From Mesostigma viride (lineage: Eukaryota; Streptophyta; Mesostigmatophyceae; Mesostigmatales; Mesostigmataceae), in the NCBI GenBank assembly GCA_009746045.1, contig RPFO01000167.1, positions 3,041,860-3,105,859 on the forward strand: 64,000 bases of DNA. Reading direction: 5' to 3'. Within the stretch, counting starts at the first letter, position 1, and every line of letters starts with the position of its first letter. Under the pieces are notes generated by a model. The model made no database searches and was not told where the DNA came from. It saw only the letters and a program-made list of their open reading frames with translations. Positions 11,601 to 23,000 of this stretch are shown here, one piece after another. A program made the position numbers and the translations under genes.

Positions 11601-13639
11601 CTGCCCCCTTGTTGTTATGGAGCTATCAGTGAGAGAAGGGCGGGTGTCTCTGCCCCCTTGTTGTTATGGAGCTATCAGTGAGAGAAGGGCGGGTGTCTCC
11701 GCCCCCTTGTTGTTATGGAGCTATCAGTGAGAGAAGGGCGGGTGTCTCTGCCCCCTTGTTGTTATGGAGCTATCAGTGAGAGAAGGGCGGGTGTCTCCGC
11801 CCCCTTGTTGTTATAGAGCTATCAGTGAGAGAAGGGCGGGTGTCTCCGCCCCCTTGTTGTTATGGAGCTATCAGGGATGGGCACTAGTATCTTTTCTATT
11901 ATTGTGCTGTAATATTACTATAATCCTGTATCGTTGTGCTCTGCGACTCTCCGACGGGAGTGCGTGACTGATTGATTACTTTGATTCATCAATAAATTCA
12001 TGAATACTACAAATTAATTACTTAATTGTGGATGCTCTACGCTTACTGTCATGGTTTTTGCTCCTTGTGGATGGTCTAATCCTGTCCTGTTATATCCATC
12101 TTTATACAATGTTTACAATGCGTTATCTACCACCTTTGCATATGTTCCCCTGTGCGCGTGTCGTATATGACATGCCTGACGCCGCCAGGGTGCTGGAAGG
12201 GAGCGTGGACGGCGGCAAGAATTGGGAGCTGATCGACGCGCGCGGCCCTGTAAGCTTCCGCGACCGATTCACCGCGTCAGAGCTGTTCCTGGTCGCAGAG
12301 GCACGCCGGCGGCCGTACAAGTCTATACGGTAACTTGAAGTGGATTTATTTTTCGCTTGACGTGGATGGTGAACTAACTTGGATCGGTATCCAGGTGGAA
12401 ATGGCGTGCCGCCGGCCGTGCCCCTGGATACGGTGCAGCTATGTTGTCTTTAGTGAAGAGGCCGCTTTAGGAAGAGGCGCTGTTTTAGTGAAGCCTGGCG
12501 GGGAATTGAGCTGGGGCTGTGACTTGGGAAGCAGGGAAGGAGGGAAGCAGGGAAGGCAAACATTAGGTAAGTTACCCTTAGGTAATTGGGTACTTAAGGT
12601 ATCAGTTAGTTAGGCCCATTAACAACATGCTATGCTTCTTACCATGGTCTAAGGTTGTATGGATTTTAGCTGTCATCTCTGGTTCTTCATGTTTAATCAA
12701 TTAATATATTATTATTAATCATTGTTTTTATCATCTCTGGTTCTTGCGCTTGTTTTTAGAACCCTGCATGTGTATCGGATGTTTTTTTTTTCATGTTTGC
12801 ATGCAAATAGCCATGAATTCTCCATCACAGACACTCTCCCAGTTGTCACACACGGCGTTCGTATGAAAGTGTTCATCGTTGCAAATCCCACTGGATACTG
12901 TTCTAAATTTTGCAGCTGTGAGCTGTGGGGCAAATGCATCCGCTAGCTAGCCTGGGTGGTTGATCTGGACAATGGATTCTTCCTAACGTCACCTGGTTGC
13001 GTCGCTGCAAGCGCCTCACATTGGATCTGCTCGTAAGAAAAGATCCTGCGGTTCAAACCGGCAGTCTGTTGGGGTCTATCGTTGACATGAGGCCATTCCG
13101 GACGCGTGTGTAACCTTTCGTAGATCTCTGGTGTGGCCTCCGTCATCATATATGCCCTAACTAGTAGTGCGGCGTCTGATTACTATCTCCTTGGGGGGTT
13201 GCATGCGGCAGAGCTTGCATCGTGCGTGATTATGAACCTGACGTGATGCCCCTTATTAAAAATGCATGGTGTTTGCTCTTCCCGCATGGTCTTTCTGCGT
13301 GGTTTTCCTGCGTGGTTTTTCTGGACACCCTGACATTACAGGCTGCGCATTACCGCGATTCGCGACCGCTCCGCCACGGACCTCACCCAGCTCTGCATGC
13401 TCGAGTTATTCCACCCGCTGGCACCGGCCAGCCCTCCGCCTGCTGCGCTGCCTCCCACGAGCACGCCCGCTGCTGCGGCGGCGCCGGTGGTGGACCCCAA
13501 GGCCGCGTGGCAAGCCAAGTTCAAGGAGACTGTGGCCACCCAGTTTGCGACACTTGTCGCAAGCGGCAAGAGCGCCAACGAGGCCGCCGCGCTGGCCATG
13601 AAGGCAGCCACCGAGATTTGCGGCCGGCCACCAAGTTGA
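420..13639 (+). CDS. PNG1: Peptide:N-glycanase (PNGase), plant type, nine exons
   Basis: Cytosolic peptide-N4-(N-acetyl-beta-glucosaminyl)asparagine amidase, which removes N-glycans from misfolded glycoproteins during ER-associated degradation. Exons I infer: 420-488, 752-1272, 2253-2450, 3929-4297, 6166-7657, 8472-8532, 9982-10105, 12189-12329, 13342-13639. All introns are GT-AG and all phases join, giving 1,090 residues. Exons 1-2 encode a ubiquitin-like N-terminus. Exon 4 carries the transglutaminase-like core: zinc pairs C269/C272 and C301/C304, catalytic Cys327 in GRCGEWAN, His354 in DHVWTE and Asp371 in WLHLDPCE. Exon 5 includes a long low-complexity Ala/Pro/Ser insert. Exons 6-9 encode the plant-type C-terminal domain, which resembles F5/8 type C folds (AFDG...[19 protein letters not shown]). 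A C-terminal Ala-rich helical tail of about 70 residues looks extra compared with land plants. The start is the first ATG after an in-frame stop. Family assignment is very secure; the exon 1 assignment is strong because it completes the ubiquitin-like fold. Confidence 0.93.
1996..2140 (+). repeat. Tandem duplication of ~70 bp in PNGase intron 2
   Basis: Two adjacent copies share GAGGCTTA, CCTCATGTCCTG and ATACATCTCTGCTTGTTATG. They lie directly upstream of a decayed copy of the exon 3 acceptor. Confidence 0.8.
2140..2174 (+). repeat. Echo of PNGase exon 3 acceptor edge
   Basis: CCCCAG followed by a run that aligns with the true start of exon 3 at 2247-2281, with a few substitutions and a one-base shift (shared blocks GAnGACCC and CAGGCGCA). 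It retains an AG and lies 78 bases upstream of the real acceptor, so it is a possible decoy 3' splice site. Confidence 0.75.
2515..3115 (+). repeat. Series of degraded copies of the PNGase exon 3 donor edge
   Basis: The real exon 3 end (TTCAAGGGGTGGTTCCG then GTAAGAG at 2451) is echoed around 2521-2553, 2679-2712, 2770-2795, 2862-2885, 2950-2985 and 3075-3105. Each copy has a variant of 'GGGGTGGTT' followed by 'GTAAG'-like or degraded sequence. Text between copies is also shared (GCAACCTGT, TATC-GTCACNTGCTAT, CCAGCAT), so this looks like a decaying tandem array seeded by the exon/intron boundary. Confidence 0.75.
3206..3915 (+). repeat. Compound CA and CCAA/CCTA/CCCA microsatellite in PNGase intron 3
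   Basis: CA runs at 3207-3225 and 3267-3297 lead into blocks of AACC (about 3350-3448), ACCT (about 3449-3612), AACC again (about 3613-3770) and CACC (about 3771-3915). The blocks differ from each other at one position of the tetramer. The block ends about a dozen bases before the exon 4 acceptor. The long tetrapeptide ORFs in all frames here are repeat artefacts. Confidence 0.95.
4409..4641 (+). repeat. GGGGT pentanucleotide array in PNGase intron 4
   Basis: About 45 near-perfect copies of GGGGT with one GGGT slip near 4468, starting ~110 bp after the exon 4 donor. The G-rich strand is the sense strand, so the pre-mRNA could form G-quadruplexes. Glycine/tryptophan ORFs across it are artefacts. 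Confidence 0.95.
5650..5691 (+). repeat. AAT microsatellite in PNGase intron 4
   Basis: Perfect AAT run of about 13 copies followed by degenerate AT-rich sequence. Confidence 0.9.
6041..6070 (+). repeat. Echo of PNGase exon 5 acceptor edge
   Basis: CCAGATGGGG at 6041 repeats the real acceptor and exon start (CCAG/ATGGGG at 6162-6171); both are followed by diverged sequence ending in ...CTTACG or ...CCTACG. A candidate decoy 3' splice site 120 bp upstream. Confidence 0.65.
8060..8131 (+). repeat. Short tandem repeat in PNGase intron 5
   Basis: Three partial copies of a ~25-bp unit built from CATGCTAACATG and CGACATGCAAT. Confidence 0.85.
8770..8924 (+). repeat. Tandem duplication of ~82 bp in PNGase intron 6
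   Basis: Two copies containing ACTTCTCTTCTTCCCTC-like and CTTGTC(C/T)AGCGTACTTGCGA segments. Confidence 0.85.
9324..9830 (+). repeat. Echoes of PNGase exon 7 acceptor edge
   Basis: The real acceptor is GACCTGCAG/GCTCTGCG at 9982. Similar edges occur at 9324-9355, 9670-9713 and 9792-9822, with a weaker one near 9530. The 9670 copy still reads like exon 7 (Ser-Trp-Phe-Gln-Tyr-x-Trp against Ala-Trp-Leu-Gln-Tyr-Arg-Trp). All keep CAG, so they are potential decoy acceptors. Confidence 0.75.
10720..11920 (+). repeat. 49-bp minisatellite in PNGase intron 7
   Basis: About 20 head-to-tail copies of a 49-bp unit (GGAGCTATCAGTGAGAGAAG...) with few substitutions. Both ends carry longer variants containing ATCAGGGATGGGCACTA. 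ORFs running through it are artefacts. Confidence 0.95.
12403..12436 (+). repeat. Echo of PNGase exon 8 donor edge
   Basis: A segment with GCCGGCCGT and ATACGGT copies the end of exon 8 and its donor (GGCGGCCGT...ATACG/GTAAC at 12309-12334), about 100 bp into the intron. Confidence 0.6.
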
Positions 13640-13746
13640 CTTTCGTAGGGGCGCTAGGGAAGGTGCTAGGGGTAAAGTCTGGTTTCCCATGTTCATAGGA
13701 CTCTATGAGCTGCCAAAATCTGGATCTGCCTGATGGTACAGGAGAC

Positions 13747-14192
13747 AGAACTTGGGCAATCCAGGGCCATGCGAATTCAAGCTGCCGTTGATTCTGATCA
13801 GGCACGCCGCAAAGGTGAAAACCATTTGCGTTCAGTGCCGGTCCGCGGAAAACGCGGAAAAACGCGATCTGCAAATGAATCCGACCGGAATCGAACTGGG
13901 GACCTCTCGCACCAACTTTCGCTGACTATAGGACGGACGTCTCCGGATCCTAGGGCATCGCCAACTTACACCTATAGTCATCCGCAAAAGTTCTCCTTTC
14001 CGGGGAGTGATGCAAGCCTTTCGGATTTGGTACTAGATAAATCACTCGAGATCTGTGTGTAGGAGTACTACACACGTGTCTGCACGCGAGACTTGTTCAG
14101 TCTCGCAACGTGAGACGTGCTGAACACGGCTGGAACCTTCTTTATTAGAACTTGGGCAATCCAGGGCCATGCGAATTCAAGCTGCCGTTGAT
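13747..14192 (-). mobile_element. tRNA-like SINE, copy 1, with 46-bp target duplication
   Basis: The element body is 13793-14146. It is flanked by identical 46-bp direct repeats at 13747-13792 and 14147-14192. Read on the minus strand it starts near AATAAAGAAGG, has a B-box-like AGTTCGATTCC, and ends in a CGCAAAGG/CCTTTGCG hairpin followed by CTGATCAG. The tRNA-like part has a degenerate T-stem and no intact acceptor stem, so it is a SINE and not a tRNA gene. It is full length compared with copy 2. Confidence 0.85.
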
Positions 14193-14959
14193 GGCTAGAA
14201 CTCCTTTTCGAACAGCATTTCGAACAGAGATTGATTAGCAGTAATGACCTTCTTTGTGCACAGTCTGTGCCTTATCGCTAATGCTCGTCGTTTATTGCTT
14301 TGCACTCAAGCTCCTATCGTTTGGTTGCTGGCATGGTTATGGGACCTAGCGCAAGACTTGTATTGAAGACTTGGTTGCTTTGAAATGTGTGCATCACCTA
14401 CCTGGCCTGGGGCCATTAATACTACTGGTATTAGCGAAAATGGCATATCTGATTTGATTGATAGAAGCTGGCTTAGGACACTGTAATATTTTATATGATC
14501 AACCCAGGATGAGAAGTCCTTCACGAATATAGTAAGATCTACATATATGCTGGCCTACGTATCTGCTACCTAGTCAGGACGGGCTCACGCCCGGGCAGCC
14601 TCCTAGCTGGTTTACCTGCAATATACAGATTCAAGTGATCGACTCGTAAAGGTACCTAGGTGGCAGACGGTCATATCTACCTAGGTGGCAGACGCTGGTT
14701 GTCTCTTTGATATGAAGGACGCCACGCCCCCAAGTCGGTGGGGGCTCCGCGTGCATGTGCCCCAGCTAGCTTGCATGGCCATCATCCTGACGCATACTCC
14801 AACATCGCCTGCATGTGCCTCACCACATCCCAGCAATGACCTTCCCTTTATTCCATTTTTGTTTTTGTTATTATTATTACTCTTTACTTTCTCTTTATTT
14901 ATTATTGTTCATATTATTACCATTACCATTTTCTTTTGGTTGTTTGTGTTGGTAGCGGT

Positions 14960-15004
<45 letters not shown>

Positions 15005-15183
15005 CCTATCAACCTTTCTTTTTACCCTCTGTCTCCCTCCATGCAGGTCTACCTAGAGATAGCCACGCGGCGGCGCTCCCGCGGCCTTCGCGTCTTTCCT
15101 CTCAGACAACTACCCTAGTCCTTCCACGGCGTTGGATCGCCATGCGTCCAGGCATAGTTGTCGCACTTCATATAGTGATTCGG

Positions 15184-16060
15184 GCCCGGTAAAGTAAGTA
15201 AGTACTTGCGTGTCATGCGCATGGGCATGCCACAGAATACTAATAATTAATTAGTGTACACGTGACCGCGTCACGTGAGGATAAGTCCTCAGTGGGAGGG
15301 GAACATGGGATGGAATATGGATCGACTGGATGATCAATGCTAGCTATCTAGTTCCTAGTTACAGGGTTGTGGGCACAATTAAGGCCCGCCCTTATATCCT
15401 TTGCGAGCCGTCGATCTGCCTCCATGCATACTATAGGTCGACAAACCACAGAGGAGGCTGCCCGGGCGTGAGCCCATCCCGTCGATCTAGGGTAGCACAT
15501 GTCCATGCCTAGCCTATCACGGAAAGTCCACGTATGGTGGCCTGCATGGCCGCGCGCGGCCTGAGGCACGCCCGATGTAATGACAAAATGCCTGGGCCGT
15601 GCAGGCTTGGTGCCAGCTAATCTATCTGATGTGTCTACCTGATCTGTGCGGGCCAGGTGCCGGGCTAGGCCCAGGTGCCTGTGCCTAACAATGTGGGAAA
15701 CAACAGCAAATCAGCGTACAAATCCTCATTGCTAACGTGCAAACCAAGGGGATATTAAGTGCCTTGCGCAGCATCTTGGTGATCGACGTAGCCGTCGATC
15801 GAGTCGTTTCTCCAGCTCCTGCACGAGCGTCCGTCCCTGTCTCGGTGCCGTAGGTCAGGATCGTCAGAATGAAGTCCTTGAACAGGTCGATCGCCCTTGC
15901 ATGGCGTTCCGGGATAGGGCAGGGTTGCTCCACCAGCGGCGGTGGTCATGGAGTTGCCGCCACGCCATGCCTAGTACCCGCCGGTCGTCATGTCGTCCTC
16001 GCAGTCGGGAAGCCGATTCTGCCTAGCAACTTGAAGCGGGCTGAAGTTGGGTAATTGGCC
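15184..16060 (-). mobile_element. Truncated LINE, C-terminal ORF2 fragment and 3' end
   Basis: Read on the minus strand, a segment near 15,780-15,870 matches the end of the reverse-transcriptase ORF at 40,958 (motif LTxLTYGxE and a downstream ML RxxL segment). 15,420-15,690 is the reverse complement of 28,915-29,160. The 3' end near 15,245-15,280 is CACGTGACnnnGTCACGTG followed by TTAATT. Confidence 0.75.
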
Positions 16061-16109
16061 TCGGTGTCGACTAAGAGGGCGGAGTGGGCCCCGGCCAGAC
16101 CGAGGGCCA

Positions 16110-16530
16110 GGGCCTCCGCCCGTTTAGGGGGTGATTTCTAGACCAACAGCCGGCACAAGCCTCGAGCGCCAGGCAGTCCAGCCGCCAAAGTTGGGCAGAC
16201 GGAGCCAGTACTACGCTAATTTCACTTTTAAAGTAATTACACGAAAGTTAATAATAGTGTCTGCATCATGGTCCAACCATAATATAGTCTCTAGCTATCT
16301 AGAGAGGGATATTATCCTCATCGGAGCTCGATCTCCTCTACTGTAATGGCAGACGAGGCGGTAGCTAGTGTAGCGGCTGTCCTCAGGGGCAATGAACCTC
16401 CCACCTGCGGACTTCTACCATGGCTAGCAATCGGGGCCGCGGGGCCCATGGGGAGAAAACAGGAGCCTGCCCCTCAGGAAAGCGCTCATTGCAGATGGCA
16501 GCCCATTTCTCCTTTTCTATCATGCGGTTG
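16110..16530 (-). mobile_element. 3' fragment of a second LINE family (ACTT-tailed type)
   Basis: Reverse orientation. It matches the segment at about 40,110-40,450, which on the minus strand ends an ORF with the residues YSIRARMIDKEKWAAI and then a 3' UTR. Much degraded here. Confidence 0.6.
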
Positions 16531-16859
16531 CGGAGTACAGATAGTTTAATTCAGAACCCTGGCCTGGGCGCAGGCATCCTCAATGATACTTATTAATATT
16601 CTGGCCACTTAGTAGCTCTACCTAGCTGAGGGGTGCTGCAAATGTAGGCAACTTTTACTCGACTTTTTCAACATCCACTTGATGTTGCTCTCACTCAATC
16701 GACGATCCCCTCTTGTCACGTGTAACTGATCGATACGGCCTGCGTGAACGCATTCATGCAGCTAGCTACAAGATAATATTTGGAATACACTTTGATTATA
16801 TGTAGGACCTGCAGGTAAATGCACTTTGTTTGGAATACACTTTGATCGATTATATGCAG

Positions 16860-16890
16860 GTACGTGTCTATTAATTAATTAATTAATTAT
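16860..16890. repeat. TTAA microsatellite
   Basis: Short TTAA run of the type used as a tail by LINEs elsewhere in the window; no clear element body is attached. Confidence 0.7.
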
Positions 16891-17032
16891 ATGCAGGTAA
16901 ATGCCGGGCTCCTAGTACAGCTAATTCTAGCGATAGATCTACACAATAAATATTTGGATATCCTGGCGATACAGGAGCGCACCGCCACTTGCACGAGCCG
17001 GTCCGCAAAGATTGCACATAAACCAGCGCAAG

Positions 17033-20000
17033 CTACAACTTGTAATCACTCCCAGATCCAAACTTCCACGCCTCAACCCTCCTCCTCCAGTAGTAGCGGT
17101 CTTCGGGGGACAGCTTCTCTGCCCAGCTGCTGATCGCGGGGCCCAGGGTGTTGTGTAACACTGAGTACATGCCCATGCTGGAGAAGTGCCCAAACCACTC
17201 GATCACGGGACCGATACCCAGGGTGCCCAGGAGAGCCGGCAAGATCAGTGGGTTGGAGATGGCGACGTTGATCATCAGCAAGCCGAGGCCCTTGAACTCA
17301 ACCACGTCCTGCGCAAAAGTCGAATGGGGTATGAACAGCCAGATTAGCGTCCACCAGACGATGATAGGCTACATCTCGAACTACGTGAAGATGGTGGAGA
17401 TTGTGTGAGGCAGCAGAAAATGCCACCCGAGACCAAGTTTGTGAACCTGCAGAAAGGGCATTTCGGTGGGATCCTCGAATAAAATATTTAGGTGAGGTAA
17501 TAGAAGTTACTATAACAGAAGAAGTTACAATAACACCCCCAACTGTCTCAACTGCAGCAATGGGACCACGATGACATCCACTGATCATAAGACGATACTT
17601 AATTAACAGGACGCACTAGTATACGAGGGTGGGCAAGCGTGCGCACTAGTATATGATCATAAGACGATATTTAATTAACAGGACTTCGACTAACAACAAC
17701 TACAGCATTTCTACATGCAGGCAGGGCATCATGACGGGATACCCAAACAGAATGATAACAGGAATCGTTGGACAACCATAACAATCATAATGATACCTGC
17801 AGGAAGGGCATCATGACGGGGTCCCCGAGACGCTTCATGACCCCAAAGTTGTTGTTTAGGACGTCGTTGATGAAGCTGCCTCGGAAGCCCCCCTTGCCAC
17901 CGCCTCTGCTGCTGCTGCTGCTACTGCTACTGCTCGCCGGTACCATGGCCCCATCACCCTGACCCCGAGCCTCACCGCCCATCAATTGGCTGCCGATCTG
18001 ATCCCCACTTCCTTCAGCAGAACTCTTGTAATGACCAGTGTTGTCGAGCCCTTGCTGACGGCCATCACGCCCACCCCCGCCGATCGGTTCGCCACTAGCA
18101 AATGCCCCTTGTCCAAGGCTAGCGGCAGCCGTGCTGACTGCGTCGCCAGGTGGCACGCTCATGGAGCGCTGGTATAGCCAGGTAGAGCTCAGGTTGGGCT
18201 GGTACGCGTTGATCGCGCCCAGGTGGTCCCTGGACAGCAGGTCGCCCTCGAGCGCGTCAGAGACGGCGGCCAGGATGCGCGCCAAGTGGCGAGTGAGGGA
18301 GCCAAAGCCACCAAAGGAGAGCGGGGACTGCGATGCCATATGTGTGTGTGTGTGTGGTTAACATGGCGGCCACAGGAGACTTAGGCTGCCAGTGTGGGAA
18401 TCTCAAGCTAGTAGTAAGAAACACTATGCAACAGTAAGCAACAAACCAGAAGGCCAAAGGAGAGTGGGGACTGCCATGCGTGGCATGCGTGGGTGGTCAA
18501 CATGACGAGCACAGGAGAGTGAGGCTGCCAGTGTGTAACGCTAATAGTAAGCGACAGTCAGCAGTAGTAAGCGACAGTCAGCAGCAGTAAGCAATAGCAA
18601 GCAACAGTAAGCAATAATCCTGCACCTGGATCCCGCTGGCGTCGCCACCATATAAGAACGTAAGAGTAGAAGAACACAGTAACTAGGGCAAGGCTATACG
18701 GGCCTGCGCGACCGCACCTGGATCCCGCTGGCGTCACCAATTTGCAGGATGCGGTCGAACCCCGCAGGGAGGGGGCTCGCCTTGTACGAAGGGAAGAAAC
18801 CAAAGAGGACACGCAGGACCTGGGGAAAAGGGGGGGGAGAAGACAAGCAGATCGAAGGGGGGGGGGGGGCGTCTCAGCTAAACTGCACACTCCAAAGGTG
18901 CGGTGTGGCTCCCTCAGACGCGGGCCGAGCTCCAACATCGCCCCGGTGCCAGAATTATTACAAGGGAGTGCACTCAAGTCGGCTTTCTCAAGACGGCGCC
19001 AGTTTTTCCAGGGAAGGTGCGCTCTCGCCATGAGACTGGGGGTACAAGACATTGGTCCGGCGCTTTGCGGTACATCACGGACTGAGGCACGGGTGCGCGT
19101 ACTGCGATTCATATACGTACTACGGTATCTTAACTACCTACATGGTACATGAGTCATATGCCACGTGGCGCAACTGGGAGTGCGCAAGGTGGCGTCACTT
19201 TCAGGTCCTGACCGTCCTGCCCAAATCCCCTAGCGTAGGTGTCAATTGGCGTACAGCCAGTGTGCGCTCTGTTCCGGCACGGCCGACCCATTTCGGCCAG
19301 GTTGTGCGCTCAGCCATTTTTCACTTTGGCTGGTGACGGTTGGCACTGAACGGCGAAACAAGGTGTGCGTTTAAGTAACCCGAATTTGGGGGTGCGCCCG
19401 CCCCCCCCCCCCCCCCCCCCTCAGATTGATAGATAGGGAATAGGGGGGTATATGGGGTATACGGGGTGTATGGGCTTATACGGGCTGTATGGGATCATGC
19501 CCAACCACAACGAATATAGTATGGAGGGTGACCAACCACGGGAACAGGGTCTTGGTGAATAATGTTTGACGGAGGGGGGAACGCGTTCACCCATGGGACG
19601 CCAAGCATGGGAGCAGCATGGGAGCGCCGGCACTGACCTGGCAAGTCAGCCTGACCTGACCAGACAAGTCAGCCATCCATCCTCGACACTGTCACAACCT
19701 ATCACACTACCATGTGAAAAAGGTACCTGACCATAGAAGTGGTTTTTCTCCCTAGACTAGTACTTAAGGTCTGCGTAGGTAGCATTTACTTGAATGACCA
19801 CCCACCTCCAGCTCCTCAATGCTCACGCCCTGGTAGGCCGGCAGCATGCGCCAGTAGTCATCCAATAGTTGCTCCAGGGAGGGGCGCGACGGGTGCGCGT
19901 CCAGGTAGGCAAACAGGTAGGTGGTGCGGTCGGTGGGGCCCTGGGGAGTGCCGCGCAAGGGGATGAAATCGAGAAGCAAAGCCGTACAGTTGCTGAACAT

Positions 20001-23000
20001 ACCGGGCCCCAAGGGATGCCTCTCGTGAGTAAAACAAGGGGCGTTGTCTCATCTGGCAGCAAGGGGCATTGAAGGAAATTTAGAAACTATCCGATAAGCA
20101 ACCAGAAAATACACCATGAAATGGGTGGCATGCTGTGATAGAACACTAACACATATGTGACAAATATGGGCACCGGCTATGGGATGGGTACCACTAATAT
20201 GACACATATGGGTACTACATATATGAAGGGGTACCACTAATATGATACATATGGGTATTACATATATGAAGGGGTACCACTAATATGATACATTCATGTA
20301 CTAGTATGAAATACCCGTATGCATGACTAGTATGACACAAATGGGTATCGTGCTGACGTGGGCAGACACACTGATGAAAGCGATGAGGAGCGTCTCTGAA
20401 TACAAATGATAGAGGTAGGATTACAATATCTGCTGAATAACTGCATGTAGTACCCATCATTAGACGGAATGCCCACTACTAAATACCCAAAAAGTGACAA
20501 GGAGGACACAGCCCTCTATAAACACCGAACCGTAGGGGAGCGCCTCCCAGAAACAATGGGGCTAAGTAAATGAGCGAAGAACTTGGTGAAATCACCAGCA
20601 AGGTGAATCGCTACAAATGAAGCACAGTAGACACATGTGTGGGTGTGGTTTGTGTGATGTACGTGCACTAATCCTGTGGGGAAGTCCTTCCAGAAACAGG
20701 TGGTGTTATCTCTACATCATAACCGGCAAGCCAGCAACACGCCCACTTTGTCATGACATCCATTCTTCCAACGGTACCGAGCAAACGAGGATTGCCTCCT
20801 GGGACTCCATCAGATGCTGCATACCCACGAAGTGACACTTACGCCACAGCCTCCTAGACACACCAAACCCCAGGGGAGCGCCCCCCAGAAACTCATGGCA
20901 CTCCCTACCCTCCAACATATGAGCCACATACAGGAACGCCCAATCCATTCGGAGGGGAACGCCTCCCCAAATACCGACGCTAAGGACAGGATACACGATA
21001 CGATAACAGGCGGAAAGCATGCTATAAACAGTGCACAGCCGATCCTGAGCGCAAGCGCTGCACACTTAACACCCAAAAAGTGACAAGGAGGCCACAGCCG
21101 TGCACACTTAACACCCAAAAAGTGACAAGGAGGCCACAGCCCTCTATACATACGGATCCAGAAGGGAACGCCTCCCAGAAATACTGCAGCTCGGACCCGT
21201 TCGGCGCGCACGTGACGTCCACGTTGCTATATATAATGTCACCCGTCCTGTTGGCATCCTCGCGGAAGCCCCTGGCGCACGTCCCCACCACGCAGCACAC
21301 GCCCTCGGGCTTGGTCCCCCAGCGCATCTGCCGCACGATGGGGGAGAAGTTGCCCATTGCGTCGAGGGCCAGGCGCGCGCGGATGACGTGGCGGGCGCCA
21401 CCTGGCGCATTGCCTGGCTTGGATGCAGGTGTCCCTGCTGGCGCCGCGCCTGGGGATGGCTTTGATGATTCTGGGGACGTCACGCGTAGTGCCACGCCAT
21501 CTGGAGCGGGTGGGATCGGGTGGAATGGGGTGGAATGGGGTGGAGTCAGAGGCATGGTTAGGTAGAAAGCAACGACAGCTCCCATAACCCTTATAAACCC
21601 TAAACAGATCAGGATAGTAACCACAATGAAGACGTTGAGAACAACCATCACATAGCGATTGCCGTAAGAGTAATAACCCCAAATAGATAAGGATAACCCT
21701 AAACAGATAAGGATAGCCCTAACAGCAATACTCATGAGATTATGGTGGCCCGCGAGGCACATTGCAGCACACGGGGTGGTGCGATACGGGTCCATGACTA
21801 GTGCTTCTGCTGGCATCGCTAGTGCTTCTGCAAGTAACACTAATGCTTCTGCTGGCGTCACTAATGCTTCTGCTGACATCTTGAGTGCTTCTGCTGGTAT
21901 CAGTGGCGCTTCTGCAGGCATCAGCTTCTGGTAATGCTGGCACAATGACGGTACAGCCAATGGTGGCGGCAACAACGGCGGCAGTAGTGGTGGTTTGGGA
22001 TGCACGTGACTTCCGTGCGGGATGATCCAAGAGCCCTGCGGTCATCATCTCTACCGATTAGCTATTACTGTAGTCGAATCCTCCAAAAGTCAAACAAGGT
22101 GTCCATTCTTACCACAATGAATAGATAATAGTAATAATGATAACCTTATGGTTGCCACTGTGGGGGATAAATAATAGTACCAACATAGTAGTATGTAATA
22201 AAGGAAACACGCGATATATTAATGTTAATACCCAAACCGTGGCAAACATAGGGAACCCACCCGGATGGACGTCCACGCCCGAGAGAGCGGTGCACTCGAA
22301 CACGAGGCCGCCAAGCTTCTTGAACCGGTCCAACACGAACTGGATCAGCATGGCGGGGCTGATGCCGATGTTCAGGACATCCCTGACCCACACCTCGGGG
22401 CCCCCCCTGAAGCCGCAGCGGTTTGGGTTGAACTCGATCCCGATCGCCTGCTCGATTTCCTCCTCCGTGACCACCCCGGCCTCGACGAGCTCCGCTAGTT
22501 CCTTTCTAGAGATGTTCCACTCCTGCTCCCGTCCTTTCAGGGGCCCCCGTTCCACGACGGCCACGCGGAACCCTTTCATCTGCAGCGCGGTGGCCATGAA
22601 GATGCCCAGGGTGCCGCCACATACTGCCACGTCGACATCGGCCAGTACCTCAGCGGGCAAAGCTCGCATTGAGTCCGTCAACTCGCGCACGAATGTGGGC
22701 TTTTCAGATGTCTCGGGCGCGCGAAGCTGTGCCCATAGAGCGTCCGCGCGTTGTAGGGCCTCGTAGTTGCCTTGACTGCCGGCCCCCCCGGCGCCCCCGC
22801 TGGTGTAGTCTACCTGACGAAGGATTCTTTGCGTCAGTGAATTTCCAGCCCCGTCGCCACGAACGCCCATGCCTGACACGCTGGCAAGGCATGTGAATGC
22901 TGGTCTACAATAGGTGCTCAGTTTATGACTAGGTAACCACACGCGAGCTGGACGACGAAATTTCAGGGACAATATTCTTTGGCCGGGTGCAGCCCCGGCT

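Larger units (their letters stand above)
13640..17032. other. Intergenic region between convergent genes
   Basis: The PNGase and oxidoreductase genes end towards each other here. The stretch holds a SINE (13793-14146), a GT run (about 14965-15000) and minus-strand LINE remnants (about 15184-16530), described separately. Between them I see no host gene. Confidence 0.6.

Noticed and set aside
10797-11967. Repeat-encoded proteins with LSVREGRVS units
   Set aside because: Frame arises from a 49-bp noncoding minisatellite located between two PNGase exons.
13860-13960. tRNA gene
   Set aside because: B-box-like motif is present, but the T-stem mismatches and there is no acceptor stem; the motif recurs in truncated dispersed copies, so it is a SINE.
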